This document shows, piece by piece, positions 8,901 to 16,125 of a stretch of DNA of 43,108 nucleotides. The notes beneath the pieces were generated by a model that was given only the letters and a program-made list of their open reading frames with translations, was not told where the DNA came from and did no database searches. The translations under genes were made by a program, and so were the position numbers. Within the stretch, counting starts at the first letter, position 1. Each line of letters opens with the position of its first letter. Origin of the DNA: an uncultured Eubacteriales bacterium (GTDB lineage: Bacteria; Bacillota; Clostridia; Christensenellales; Borkfalkiaceae); contig CABQND010000006.1 in assembly GCA_902465495.1 (NCBI GenBank), forward strand, positions 1 through 43,108, in the 5' to 3' direction.

Positions 8901-9659
8901 GAGGAGGGAAATTACATTGCACATATTTCTGATTCTTATGGGAATACCGCAGAAGTTTCTTTCCGCGTTTTAAAAACTACCGTGCTGAATGATTTTGCGC
9001 ACGATTTTACCGGCGTCAATATAGTGTCGTCAACATGCAACGGCGAGGCTTGTGAGCTTAATTTTGCGGCAGACGGCAAGTATGAAACTACGGCGACGGA
9101 CGGGGAAAAGGAATATACCTTTGCGGTGACTCTTGACCGCGTTGCGCCTGAAATTGTATTGAATGGCGCAGAAAACGGCGGAGAGACGAAAAGCGAGGTT
9201 GTCGTCGAGAGCATCTCTGAAGAAGCAGACATTACGGTATATTTTAACGGAGAAAAAATTGAGTACAGAGTAGGCACGAGTGTGAGCGAACTTGGCGTAT
9301 ATCGCGTTGTCGTAACCGATGCTGCGGGAAATACAAGGGAATATACTTTTACAATTGTGTACGGACTCAATGGCGGCGCAATCGCTCTGATTGTTATCTT
9401 TGTGCTTCTTATTGTCGGAATTATCTTGGGGATCGTTTTCGGAAAGCGTGCCGTGTATAAGAAAAAACTTGCGCAGAAATCGCAGGAGGAAGGCTCGGAT
9501 GAGGCTGAATCTGATATGGAAGATCTGGACGCGGCGAATTTTGAACCCGATGACGAACAGACCGCAAACTATTCGGAAGATGCCGATGAAGAGGCCGTCG
9601 AAGAAGTTGTGAATGACGACGAGGACATTGAGACGGACAACGACGAGCGCGAAGAATAA
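2949..9659 (+). CDS. giant Ig-like-repeat surface protein (2236 aa), membrane-anchored
   Basis: It starts at TTG 2949 behind the strong ribosome site aaaggaggt (2931-2939). Residues 1-39 form a signal peptide (KRK, a long hydrophobic core, then NTAYAYS). From about residue 168 to 1349 there are about 14 tandem Ig-like units of roughly 84 residues. Each has a LDRTKPVG-like start, a SGI or SGV turn, YVKKPGS, and EFYxVDxAGNxS near the end, as in bacterial Ig-like modules of adhesins. Weaker, more diverged modules follow to about 2130. Next come one transmembrane helix (about 2140-2163), a short basic segment (KRAVYKKK) and a very acidic cytoplasmic tail. There is no LPXTG signal, so it is held by the C-terminal helix. 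Lying between coupling-protein and pilin genes, it probably acts on the cell surface in mating contact or as cargo adhesin; this is inference. Confidence 0.85.
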   Translation: MTTKRKLTFAGMLIALCLLLCCVFGVLFSTTGGNTAYAYSSSTKYKLDLTATGTSGIYIYVSGASGSGTVSDGAAFNFAPNRVDVVLTKKTELGRYTYTRYVKDFALTGPVTYSSADKQKNSSKSSEKTVTYTLPTLTNGSYTLTMTTGQDYSGMIGDASTKVTFNFIVDKNRPTISGASVSTTGKYTNKAFTVTASDLLSGIDKLYWKAPIASIYSSTTATSKTISAGSTNGRYTFYAVDKAGNQSSYYYVYYDNVVPTGTIKGTSGTLSSGSYTNKAFSYSATDSGSGINYLQYKKPGSSTWTSYTSGTTIPATSINGWYYFRAYDNAGNVSAESSVCLDTAVPTGTVYKETTSVSSGSSVKGAYIKFIATDSLSGVANCYVKAPGETSYKSYTSNSPLTAEGVYQFYIVDKAGNQSSTYSVALDNTAPTGMVYGGTTEKPSGSIVNSSYIKFTGSDNASGVSAMYVKKPGSSSYVSYTSGTQFTADGKYEFYCVDGAGNQSQTYNITLDRTKPVGTVYGGTQSMSSGAKTGAAYVKYTATDALSGISKCYVKKPGSNVFTAYTAGEQLAGDGTYEFYSVDVAGNESEHMTIMLDNTKPVGQIYGGTAKIENGRHINATYIRFAATDEMSGVAKLYVKMPGDKNYAAYNATTQLTTEGQYSFYAEDEVGNESNVYIVTLDRTAPVGTLSESGSFTNVANITYSATDNIGVAELYVKKPGASKFTVFTAGTKFTDEGEYEFYSVDAAGNKSLTFNIMVDRTKPVVTVNAGGKNVSDGAKSNAEYVRMSATDALSGISKLFVKMPGASNFVEYTSGTQLTAEGKYSFYATDNAGNQSATVNVLLDRTKPTGQITAAESNVNSGEYTNKNYVKFTASDDASGVANLYVKTSGSNSYISYSADTMLTEEGKYEFYVTDAAGNKSETYIVTIDRTKPAATLYGGSQSISDGSITAADYICYEATDSALSGVYVKKPGETAFVKFTSGERFTADGKYEFYAEDLAGNRSETVSVTLDKTAPAGQLYAGGKAVESGSVSNAEFVSCAATDATSGIKALYVKLPGKSGFTAYESGTNLFENGKYEFYAVDVAGNIGTTLTITLDNIAPAAAIMTASGEGVSGTTSNSAYVTFSATDATSGIAALYVRFPGKAAFSEYAGERLTDEGVYSFYAVDVAGNRSEEIGITLDRTAPVGKITSNKAELPNNGYTNQTFLYSGTDLNGITKLEYKIPGGEWQIYAPDMEILAESGDGEYVFRAYDLAGNVSEEMRVTLDTKSPHGVLYANNDEKENGTYTNYDRISFTGEDENLSVCYVMLPNSKEWTPYTNGALYSESGKYQFIATDMAGNESAIYTIIVDRTEKAVTLSNVQDGKTSKTVILKWQNGDADVYAPVIEVTVNGIAVESGTEIGTLYGGKYIVVSKDAAGNVWTSEFMSERVNINATTSNKEWWECGGFAFETYDNALDFMLDAEYALVRTGERNSDVWDTGIMMDAKDSVNAKPGKYFIYKKSGDANVEVAYFTEARLQEVMLEYAVSGITHYYYWQKSPAAAAEGNDLYVLNTQGTYIASEISLSDKVEYIIDGKPYSGSVYAESGKHGVIVKDAWGNESEYTFVIVRNFADIQMAVGEGEFSKTDVAQVFYLKDKVHIAISDTVDEYAMFYIEFEDGSRKILSLGETYEIAESGKYVICSVNHFGLSEEVTIYISLDEPAITFDSDTDKKQLIIDVTASADSYAKLQSIAIYKSVDGGDTWVQLTADNYGTVISEATKQYKFCTSGMYRVVVEDTFHTGFEAIEGVTEYTQIGPAGVLSGVENGGYTNKNVKFTWTDNATAVITVNGETSEYTSGTILSDDGEYEIVLTNMDGQTFVVSFVIDKTAPEYELTGADNGATVNNDISLVFGEGITAEVSVNGNTTAYISGEMLTAEGEYEFTLTDKAGNKTVVNVFVDKTADYEINTVDGFVSNDDVVIKANEELTISLSKDGETFAYEFGASLTEEGNYIAHISDSYGNTAEVSFRVLKTTVLNDFAHDFTGVNIVSSTCNGEACELNFAADGKYETTATDGEKEYTFAVTLDRVAPEIVLNGAENGGETKSEVVVESISEEADITVYFNGEKIEYRVGTSVSELGVYRVVVTDAAGNTREYTFTIVYGLNGGAIALIVIFVLLIVGIILGIVFGKRAVYKKKLAQKSQEEGSDEAESDMEDLDAANFEPDDEQTANYSEDADEEAVEEVVNDDEDIETDNDEREE
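3451..6995 (+). repeat. tandem ~253-bp coding repeats (about 14 Ig-like units)
   Basis: The units are recognised by the recurring protein motif D-(R/N/K)-(T/I)-(K/A)-P-(V/T)-G at intervals of about 84 codons. They are diverged at DNA level, so this is an old expansion rather than a recent one. Some units lack segments, for example a short unit at about 5014-5227. Confidence 0.8.
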
Positions 9660-9721
9660 GCCGGGAAAAAATCCGTAGTGAGGGCCTCAAATACCCCAAA
9701 AAGGGAGCAGGTTAACGTGTA

Positions 9722-9754
9722 GGCGCAAAGTGACGCACTTCGTGCTTTTGCGCC
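9722..9754 (+). other. hairpin in the adhesin-pilin gap
   Basis: The stem ggcgcaaa (9722-9729) pairs with tttgcgcc (9747-9754), with an inner gcac/gtgc pairing. There is no T-run directly after it. It may be a processing or stabilising structure in the polycistronic transcript. Confidence 0.5.
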
Positions 9755-9767
9755 CACACAAAAACCG

Positions 9768-9797
9768 AACGGAAGCGGGATACCCGCCTTCGTTTTA
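9768..9797 (+). terminator. terminator or attenuator between adhesin and pilin genes
   Basis: An interrupted stem (aacggaagcggg, 9768-9779, with cccgccttcgtt, 9783-9794) has a 3-base loop and is followed by tttaa. It could reduce read-through from the 6.7-kb adhesin gene into the conjugation genes. No consensus promoter is visible between it and the pilin start, so it is more likely partial than absolute. Confidence 0.5.
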
Positions 9798-9828
9798 AGG
9801 GAGAAAAATTAAGAAAGGAGGGTACTAA

Positions 9829-10134
9829 GTGAATGTAAATTTTAGCAGTGCAAGCACATTGCTTGCGGTCGATTTTGCGCCTGTGATTGAACCTATCCTT
9901 GAAGTGCTGGATGCCATTCTTTGGCCGGCAATCGCCATTGTCGGCGCGGTGGGAACAATCTACTGTATCATACTCGGTATTAAGCTCGCAAAGAGCGATG
10001 AGCAGAACAGCAGGGAGAAAGCGAAAAAAGACCTGGTCGGCGCGATTGTCGGCTTTGTCATCATCTTTGTGCTTATCGTCGCTCTGAAGATAGCATTGCC
10101 TATATTGCAGGATTGGGTACAGTCACAAATATAG
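9829..10134 (+). CDS. VirB2/TrbC-like pilin subunit
   Basis: A 101-residue protein starts at GTG 9829 after the ribosome site aaaggaggg (9814-9822). It has a short N-terminal segment, then two long hydrophobic helices (about residues 29-52 and 68-93) separated by a charged loop (AKSDEQNSREKAKKDL). That layout is the one seen in VirB2/TrbC-type pilins and in the small membrane proteins that precede VirB6-like genes in Gram-positive conjugative elements. It would build or line the secretion channel in the membrane. It is directly followed, after 13 bases, by the VirB6-like gene and forms one operon with it. Sequence identity to classical VirB2 is too low to judge by eye, so the call rests on topology and position. 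Confidence 0.65.
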   Translation: MNVNFSSASTLLAVDFAPVIEPILEVLDAILWPAIAIVGAVGTIYCIILGIKLAKSDEQNSREKAKKDLVGAIVGFVIIFVLIVALKIALPILQDWVQSQI

Positions 10135-10147
10135 CAGGATTTAAGAT

Positions 10148-11659
10148 ATGGATTGGTTTGTTGATTGGTTTCTCGGCTGGTTCTATGAACTTCTGTACGG
10201 GTTACAGGCGGGACTTTGCAGCCTGATAGACTTTATCAAAAGAATATTCTTCAAACTTTGCGGGTTGGATACCGTGGTGATAGACGGGGAATCGCAAGAC
10301 CTTGTTTCATCGCTTATCGGTTCGGATACGATCCGCAGGGTATTTTTGACGATATTTCTTATAGGCGTGATTCTGCTTGTCATTTTTGTAATCATAGCAT
10401 TGATCCGCGTGAACTATACGGCAAACGAAAAGAAAGGCCGGGGCGAAGTATTATCAAAAGCGGGACATAGTTTTTTGATTATGTTGCTCGTACCGTTTCT
10501 TCTCCTTGCGGGAATGATGCTCGTAAACGTCATTATGGGTTCTATCAACACCGCAATGCAGCAGTACGTTACGGAAGGGCAGACGATGATTGGCGGACAA
10601 ATGCTCATTACGACGGGGGATTCGGCCTATATCGGCAGCGAAGGTCAGCGTGAAACGATAGAAAGAATGTTTTTAACGGGCGAACTTGATTATACCGATA
10701 TAGGTGTAGTCAAACAGTATTATGACTTGTCCGAAATGAACTATGTCATAGGATTGCTCGGTGGGCTTGTAATGCTCGTCATCTTTGCGATTTCGTCATT
10801 TACGTTTATTCAGAGGATTTTCGACATCATTCTGCTGTACATTGTTTCGCCGATTTCAATCAGCACTTTGCCGCTCGATCAGGGCAACCGTTTCAAAGTA
10901 TGGAAAGACATGATGATCTCAAAGATACTCTCGGCATACGGCATTATCTTGGTAATGAATTTGTTTTTCCTGATTATTCCGCAAGTCAACAAGATGCAAT
11001 TCTTCGAGAGTAACTTTGAAAATTCTGTCGTACATATTCTGTTCCTTATTGGCGGGGCTTTTGCGGTCACAAAGGCAAACCTTGTTATAGCCCAACTTAC
11101 GGGCAGTCAGGCGGGCGGGCGCGAACTTGCGCAGATGATCTACAATATGCGTTCGGGCATCGCGTTCGCAAAATCGGCGTCGGGGATTGTCGGCAGAACG
11201 GTCGGCAGAGTGGTCGGCGGCTCTGACTATCTGAAAAACAGGAAGAAAGGACATGGCAGGATAGAGAGTGTGGGCATGGCTGCACATAGCGAGCGCAACC
11301 AGCGCCCGATGACGGAAGAGGAAGATATGACGGACAAGCAAATGGCGACGCAGGCATTGGGTTCGGTTACAAGACTTGCCACTATGCCCGTAGGCGTCGT
11401 GAAAGACATGGTGCAGGGTGGTGTAATACAAGCCGGTAAGAATTTTATGCCGCGACTGAGAAACGTGGCAAAGGGTACGACTGTAACAAACAGAGCAGAA
11501 GTTAAGCCGAAAAAGCCGAATATTCAAACCACGCCCCCGGAAAACGATGAACAGGCGCAATCGTCGAGCGATACCGCATCGACGAGGGGAGCGGAAGGCG
11601 GCAGCACAACGTTGAGACCGAAGGAGGGAAACGATGAGGATAATTCCGAAGAACACTAA
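10148..11659 (+). CDS. VirB6/TrbL-like polytopic conjugation membrane protein
   Basis: The protein has 503 residues. After an amphipathic, tryptophan-rich N-terminus (MDWFVDWFLGWFYELL) there are about six hydrophobic segments (near residues 57-80, 108-132, 198-220, 222-240, 258-280 and 296-315), followed by a hydrophilic C-terminal half ending in a Ser/Thr/Glu-rich disordered tail. This matches the VirB6/TrbL-like transmembrane proteins of Gram-positive conjugative elements (the family often named Mbov_0396-like), which form the inner-membrane part of the channel. It overlaps the VirB4 gene by 26 bases, which argues for translational coupling and a shared complex. No frameshift or missing segment is evident. 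Confidence 0.8.
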   Translation: MDWFVDWFLGWFYELLYGLQAGLCSLIDFIKRIFFKLCGLDTVVIDGESQDLVSSLIGSDTIRRVFLTIFLIGVILLVIFVIIALIRVNYTANEKKGRGEVLSKAGHSFLIMLLVPFLLLAGMMLVNVIMGSINTAMQQYVTEGQTMIGGQMLITTGDSAYIGSEGQRETIERMFLTGELDYTDIGVVKQYYDLSEMNYVIGLLGGLVMLVIFAISSFTFIQRIFDIILLYIVSPISISTLPLDQGNRFKVWKDMMISKILSAYGIILVMNLFFLIIPQVNKMQFFESNFENSVVHILFLIGGAFAVTKANLVIAQLTGSQAGGRELAQMIYNMRSGIAFAKSASGIVGRTVGRVVGGSDYLKNRKKGHGRIESVGMAAHSERNQRPMTEEEDMTDKQMATQALGSVTRLATMPVGVVKDMVQGGVIQAGKNFMPRLRNVAKGTTVTNRAEVKPKKPNIQTTPPENDEQAQSSSDTASTRGAEGGSTTLRPKEGNDEDNSEEH

Positions 11660-14255
11660 AGTAAAAATGACTTTTTACAAGAGCGTGACGGTAGCGGATG
11701 TAGTTATCGGATTTATCGGGCTTGTGTTAATTGCTATTGCGTTATCAAGCAATCTTGCTTTTAAGTTCCTGATAGCCGGAGGCATTCTCGTTTTGTTTAT
11801 TCCGTTATATATCACGTTCAACGAGGACAGGGTGTACAGACTTGTCGGCTATCTGTTTCGGCACTTGTTTGTTCGGAAAAAGTACAAAAAAGCAACCAAA
11901 GGGGAGGTAATAAAAAATGACGTAGAGGGCGTAGTACCATATGAACGTATTTGCGGCGGAGGCATAATCTCGCTGAAAGACATGCACTATGCGGGAATCA
12001 TTGAAGTACAACCTGTCGATTTCCGTATGCTGAATGAGTTTTCGCAGAATGAACTGATAGATGGTGCGATATCGAAGGTGCTGAACAACGTGCCGGTCGG
12101 CTACGAGGCAGATATAGTCAAAGTAGAAAGGCCGCTTATTTTAGACAACTTCATCGGCGACGAATTGGAACGTATTGTCCGTCTCGGCGAAAGCAAAGAA
12201 AGGGGGGAATTAAGAAAAGAGGAATATGAACCGCGTGTCGATCTGATACAGGACAGGATAGCGCTTATCGACGAAATCAACAGTAGCAGACCTATCTATT
12301 ACAGCAGATACTATCTTGTGTTGCACGGCGGCAGCGAAAAAGAACTTTCGGCGAACATGCGCTATGCTGCCATTACGCTGCAAAGCTCAGGAATCAATGC
12401 CCATATTTTGAGCGATAAGGAATTGGCGGCATTTATCCGATATACCATTGATTACGATTTCGATGAACGTGTACTCGATAAGACAAAAAGGTATGGCTCA
12501 TTTTTTGCTCCGAGTGAATTGAGATTCGGACTAACGTCAACGCAACAAAACGGAAAAACTCTGACGCATTTCGTCATCAATAATTATCCGCTCCGTGTGG
12601 CAAACGGATGGGGTGAGGGTTTGTTTGATATGCCGCATACGAAAGTGGTTCTGAAAGCAAAGCCTGTCGAAAAGTTTAAGGCGTTGCGTCGGGTAGATAA
12701 CGCGATTCTCGAAGTACAGACGCAGAACAGGTGCAACCGTGCAAGCGATGTAATCGAGAAAGACACGCATCTTGAAAGCTTGCAGGACTTGCTTGTCGGG
12801 ATACAGAATGAAAACGATGTGCTGTTTGATGTCACGCTTATTATTACGGCGTATGATGAGAAAGGTAAAAATACGGTCAAGAAACAAGTCCGTCGCAGAC
12901 TGCGTGAAATGGGATTCGGGTTCAATGACATGCTCGGCCGACAAATGGATACTTACCTTACGAGTCAGATTTGCATGACGGACAAAATTCATCTTTCCCG
13001 CGGAATACATACAAGCAGCCTTGCCGCGGTGTTTCCGTTCGTGAGCAACGCGATCGTGGACGAAAAAGGTCTTTTGATAGGTGAAAACAAATTACCTGTG
13101 TTTGTAGACTTTATGCGCAGAGATACAGAACACCTGTCATCAAATATGATCGTTCTTGGCAGGCCGGGAAGCGGGAAAAGTTATGCGTGCAAGAGTATCA
13201 TAGCGCAGCTTGCAAGTTGCAATACAAGAGTGTTTATCCTCGATCCCGAAAGCGAGTACGGAAAACTTGCCAAAAGTATGGGCGGGAAAGTATTGGATGT
13301 ATCAAGCGGAAAATTCGGTAAAATCAATCCGTTTCAGATTATACGAACGGAGGATGACGAAAATAAGGACGGCACGAGTAACGATTACTTTTCGCATTTA
13401 CAATTTTTGGAAGAGTTTTATCGCGTAGTTCTGCCGGGAATCAACTCTGATTCTTTGGAACTTCTGAACAGACTTACACAGGAGCTGTTCAGTCGGGCTG
13501 GCATAACGCCTTATTCGGATCTGAACGGTATATCGGAAGAAGAATACCCGACCTTTGACGACCTCGGAAAGCTCATAGACGATAAGATAGAACGCGAGAC
13601 AGACGAATACAATCGTGGCTGTCTGAAAGTGCTGACGAACTATATTGCTAAATTCCGTACCGGGGGCCGATACAGCAATTTGTGGAATGGGCCGACGAGT
13701 TTTGCCCCGCGGGAAAATTTTATTGTATTTGATTTCCAAAAACTCTTGGCAAACAAAAACGGTGTTGTTGCAAACGGGCAGATGTTGCTCATTGTGAAAT
13801 GGCTGGAGAACGAAGTCGTCAAAAACAAGGATTACAATACGAAAAACGGTGTATCGCGGAAACTTGTCGTCGCCGTTGACGAAGCCCATTTGTTTATCGA
13901 CGAAAAGTACCCCGTTGCGCTCGATTTTATGGCGAGCCTCGCAAAGCGAATACGAAAATATGAGGGGATGCTCATCACAATTACGCAGAGCGTGAAAGAT
14001 GTTGCAGGGACGCCGGAGATAGCAAGAAAAAGTCAGGCACTCATCGATGTATGTCAGTATTCCCTGATATTCAGTTTATCCCCGAACGATATGAGCGATT
14101 TGTGCGAACTTTACTCACACGCAGGGCAAATCAACGAGTCAGAGCAAGACTATATCATGCACAACAAGCGCGGTACGGCATTCTTTATTTCGTCACCGCA
14201 GAACAGAAGCAATATCGACATCGTAACAAGCGATTTCGCGGAAAATTTATTTTAA
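11634..14255 (+). CDS. VirB4/TraE-type conjugation ATPase with N-terminal PrgI/VirB3-like domain
   Basis: This 873-residue protein starts at ATG 11634 with the ribosome site aaggaggg inside the end of the preceding gene. Residues 1-90 (MRIIPKNTKVK, then two hydrophobic helices) resemble PrgI/VirB3-like membrane proteins, which are commonly separate genes; here they are joined to the ATPase. The ATPase carries Walker A GRPGSGKS at about 508-515, the following EYGKLAK region, Walker B VVAVDEAHLF at about 744-753, and ITQSVKD, a conserved glutamine motif after it. It energises pilus or channel assembly at the membrane in type IV secretion. All motifs look intact. The ribosome site of the next gene (aaaggag) follows 9 bases after the stop. 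Confidence 0.9.
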   Translation: MRIIPKNTKVKMTFYKSVTVADVVIGFIGLVLIAIALSSNLAFKFLIAGGILVLFIPLYITFNEDRVYRLVGYLFRHLFVRKKYKKATKGEVIKNDVEGVVPYERICGGGIISLKDMHYAGIIEVQPVDFRMLNEFSQNELIDGAISKVLNNVPVGYEADIVKVERPLILDNFIGDELERIVRLGESKERGELRKEEYEPRVDLIQDRIALIDEINSSRPIYYSRYYLVLHGGSEKELSANMRYAAITLQSSGINAHILSDKELAAFIRYTIDYDFDERVLDKTKRYGSFFAPSELRFGLTSTQQNGKTLTHFVINNYPLRVANGWGEGLFDMPHTKVVLKAKPVEKFKALRRVDNAILEVQTQNRCNRASDVIEKDTHLESLQDLLVGIQNENDVLFDVTLIITAYDEKGKNTVKKQVRRRLREMGFGFNDMLGRQMDTYLTSQICMTDKIHLSRGIHTSSLAAVFPFVSNAIVDEKGLLIGENKLPVFVDFMRRDTEHLSSNMIVLGRPGSGKSYACKSIIAQLASCNTRVFILDPESEYGKLAKSMGGKVLDVSSGKFGKINPFQIIRTEDDENKDGTSNDYFSHLQFLEEFYRVVLPGINSDSLELLNRLTQELFSRAGITPYSDLNGISEEEYPTFDDLGKLIDDKIERETDEYNRGCLKVLTNYIAKFRTGGRYSNLWNGPTSFAPRENFIVFDFQKLLANKNGVVANGQMLLIVKWLENEVVKNKDYNTKNGVSRKLVVAVDEAHLFIDEKYPVALDFMASLAKRIRKYEGMLITITQSVKDVAGTPEIARKSQALIDVCQYSLIFSLSPNDMSDLCELYSHAGQINESEQDYIMHNKRGTAFFISSPQNRSNIDIVTSDFAENLF

Positions 14256-14274
14256 TAAGAAAGGAGAGTAAAAC

Positions 14275-15276
14275 ATGGAAAAGAACAAGGTGGAGAACTA
14301 CACGGAAGAACAGCGTGCGGAAATCAACGAAATTACCGAACGGCAGTACAGAAAGATGCTTGCCGAGGGCAAATATAAAGACTTGCTCATCAAGTTCGGT
14401 CAGAACGGAAATTATTCGGTCAGTAACATGCTGTATCTGCTTTCACAGAATCCCGATATTACGGTCGTTAAAGGTATGAACGAATGGGAGCGTGCCGGCA
14501 GACATATCAAGGAGGGCGCAAAAAGTATGGAAATCATGGCGCCCACCAAAGTCAAGTACAACGTCAAAGTTACGAATCCGGACGGCAGCCCCAAATTCGA
14601 CGAGGACGGCGAACAGATTGTCAGGGAGAAAGAACGCACAGAGGGCTTTCATCCCAACTATGTGTTTGATATTTCGGATACGAAGGGCGCAGAGTATGTT
14701 CCGTATAAAATCGACAAGGTATCCGATGCGGAAAAGCGTGTTATTCTTGACGGCGTATTCAATGCGCTGTCCGGCAGAAGGTACAAGTATAAGTTCACTA
14801 ACGAGTCGAAGTTCGCGGAGGGCGAAACATATCAAATTGATAAAGAGGAAAGAACGGTTAGATTGCGCAAGGGCATGAATAACACCACGACGGTGCTTAC
14901 GGCAATCGAAGCGGCAAGCAGGGCGCTTTCGGATAATTTCAAGGGCAAAGAGTTCGAGGGAATGACCGGTGAAAACGCGGAAAAGGTTGAAAGCGCAAGT
15001 CGTTCTTGCATCCTTGCCGCCCATTTCGGGTTGGATACCAGCGGCTATAACTTTGACTTTATGAAAAATATGACCGAGGAACAGGCGGGAATGTTCCGCG
15101 AGAATCTCAGTTGCATTTGTTCGGGAACAAAACTTGTTATGGACAAGATTGCACGTTCTTTTTACCGTGACCAACAGGCGCGCGCAGATGCCGCGCCTGC
15201 GGTTGCGGACGATAATTTTGGTTGGGATCCTTTTCGTCCCGCAAGCGAACATGGCTCCGAAATGGAGTGCGCTTAA
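14275..15276 (+). CDS. ArdC-like ssDNA-binding protein with degenerate protease region
   Basis: The protein has 333 residues and starts at ATG 14275 after aaaggagag. Residues 30-90 (FGQNGNYSVSNMLYLLSQNP, then TVVKGMNEWERAGRHIKEGA) match the ArdC N-terminal single-strand-DNA-binding domain found in antirestriction and relaxase-linked proteins of plasmids and conjugative elements. In ArdC the second half is a zinc metallopeptidase-like domain with HExxH. At the corresponding place here (around residue 205-212) the sequence reads AIEAASRAL, so the zinc ligands are missing and this half should not be catalytic. It probably coats or protects incoming single-stranded DNA. It follows the VirB4 gene directly and overlaps the primase gene start. 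Confidence 0.7.
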   Translation: MEKNKVENYTEEQRAEINEITERQYRKMLAEGKYKDLLIKFGQNGNYSVSNMLYLLSQNPDITVVKGMNEWERAGRHIKEGAKSMEIMAPTKVKYNVKVTNPDGSPKFDEDGEQIVREKERTEGFHPNYVFDISDTKGAEYVPYKIDKVSDAEKRVILDGVFNALSGRRYKYKFTNESKFAEGETYQIDKEERTVRLRKGMNNTTTVLTAIEAASRALSDNFKGKEFEGMTGENAEKVESASRSCILAAHFGLDTSGYNFDFMKNMTEEQAGMFRENLSCICSGTKLVMDKIARSFYRDQQARADAAPAVADDNFGWDPFRPASEHGSEMECA

Positions 15277-16123
15277 AAATATTCCGAAAGAAATGAGGGT
15301 TTTGCCGCAGTGGGTGTGCTATAAGGCTGTTCCGAGAGAAGGTCATTGGGGAAAAATTATTCAATCACCCGTTACGCGAGAGGCGGCAAAGAGTAATTGT
15401 CCGTCCGATTGGACTGACTTTGAAACGGCTTTGGCATATGCGCAGAGTCATAATATGGACGGTGTAACATTTGTTCTGACGGGCGGCATCGTATTTATAG
15501 ATTTGGACGAAATTGACGAAAAACCGCAAGAAGAACGAAAACAACTTTCCGAATTGTGTGAAGGCTTGGACGGGACATATTGTGAATCGTCGGTGAGCGG
15601 GAGAGGGATACATTTCTTTTGTAAAGGAACGTTACCTGAAAACGCGAGAAAGAAGAATGAACGGCTTGGTTTGGAAATGTATGAAACCGGTCGATTTGCG
15701 TGTATGTCCGGGAATGTTATTGGCGGAGCGACCGGCTTGAAGGATTTGTCGGACAGAATCGGCGAGATAAACAGGCAGTATATCGGAGAACCGTATCGGG
15801 AGATCAGCATTGAACGTCGCCCTGCAACGGCATCGGATATGGAAATAATAGACGCAATCCGAAATAGCAAGCAGGGCGCAAAGTTTGAAAGACTTTATGG
15901 TGGGGATTGGAGCGGCTACGAATCGCACAGTTCGGCGGATTTTGCGCTTTTGAAAATGCTTACGTTCTGGACGCAGGACGAAACACAGCTCGACAGTATA
16001 TTCCGTTCAAGCGGACTTTACCGTCCGAAATGGGATAAGTGTAACGGATATTACGGGAAATACCAGATCGGCAATGCCTTGCGACTTACGACAGCAACAA
16101 GGAAAAACAGTATGGAGATGTAA
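15251..16123 (+). CDS. PrimPol-type archaeo-eukaryotic primase (no helicase domain)
   Basis: From ATG 15251 the protein has 290 residues; the N-terminus IPKEMRVLPQWVCYK fits the usual start of the family. An ATG at 15293 is a less likely alternative. AEP motifs are visible: IVFIDLDEI (catalytic acidic pair, about residues 79-87), SVSGRGIHFF (about 115-124, the S-G-x-G-x-H motif) and LEMYETGRFACMSGN (about 139-153, third motif). The C-terminal part (SSADFALLKMLTFWTQ, LYRPKWDKCNGYYGKYQIGN) resembles the helical domain that follows the catalytic core in NrS-1-type phage PrimPols. No D5-type helicase is attached. It likely makes primers or fills gaps when the element is copied after transfer. It overlaps the ArdC-like gene by 26 bases. 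Confidence 0.75.
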   Translation: MAPKWSALKNIPKEMRVLPQWVCYKAVPREGHWGKIIQSPVTREAAKSNCPSDWTDFETALAYAQSHNMDGVTFVLTGGIVFIDLDEIDEKPQEERKQLSELCEGLDGTYCESSVSGRGIHFFCKGTLPENARKKNERLGLEMYETGRFACMSGNVIGGATGLKDLSDRIGEINRQYIGEPYREISIERRPATASDMEIIDAIRNSKQGAKFERLYGGDWSGYESHSSADFALLKMLTFWTQDETQLDSIFRSSGLYRPKWDKCNGYYGKYQIGNALRLTTATRKNSMEM

Positions 16124-16125
16124 AA

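Noticed and set aside
14443..15252. Minus-strand frame of 269 codons
   Set aside because: Shadow of the ArdC-like gene; no ribosome site and no recognisable motif.
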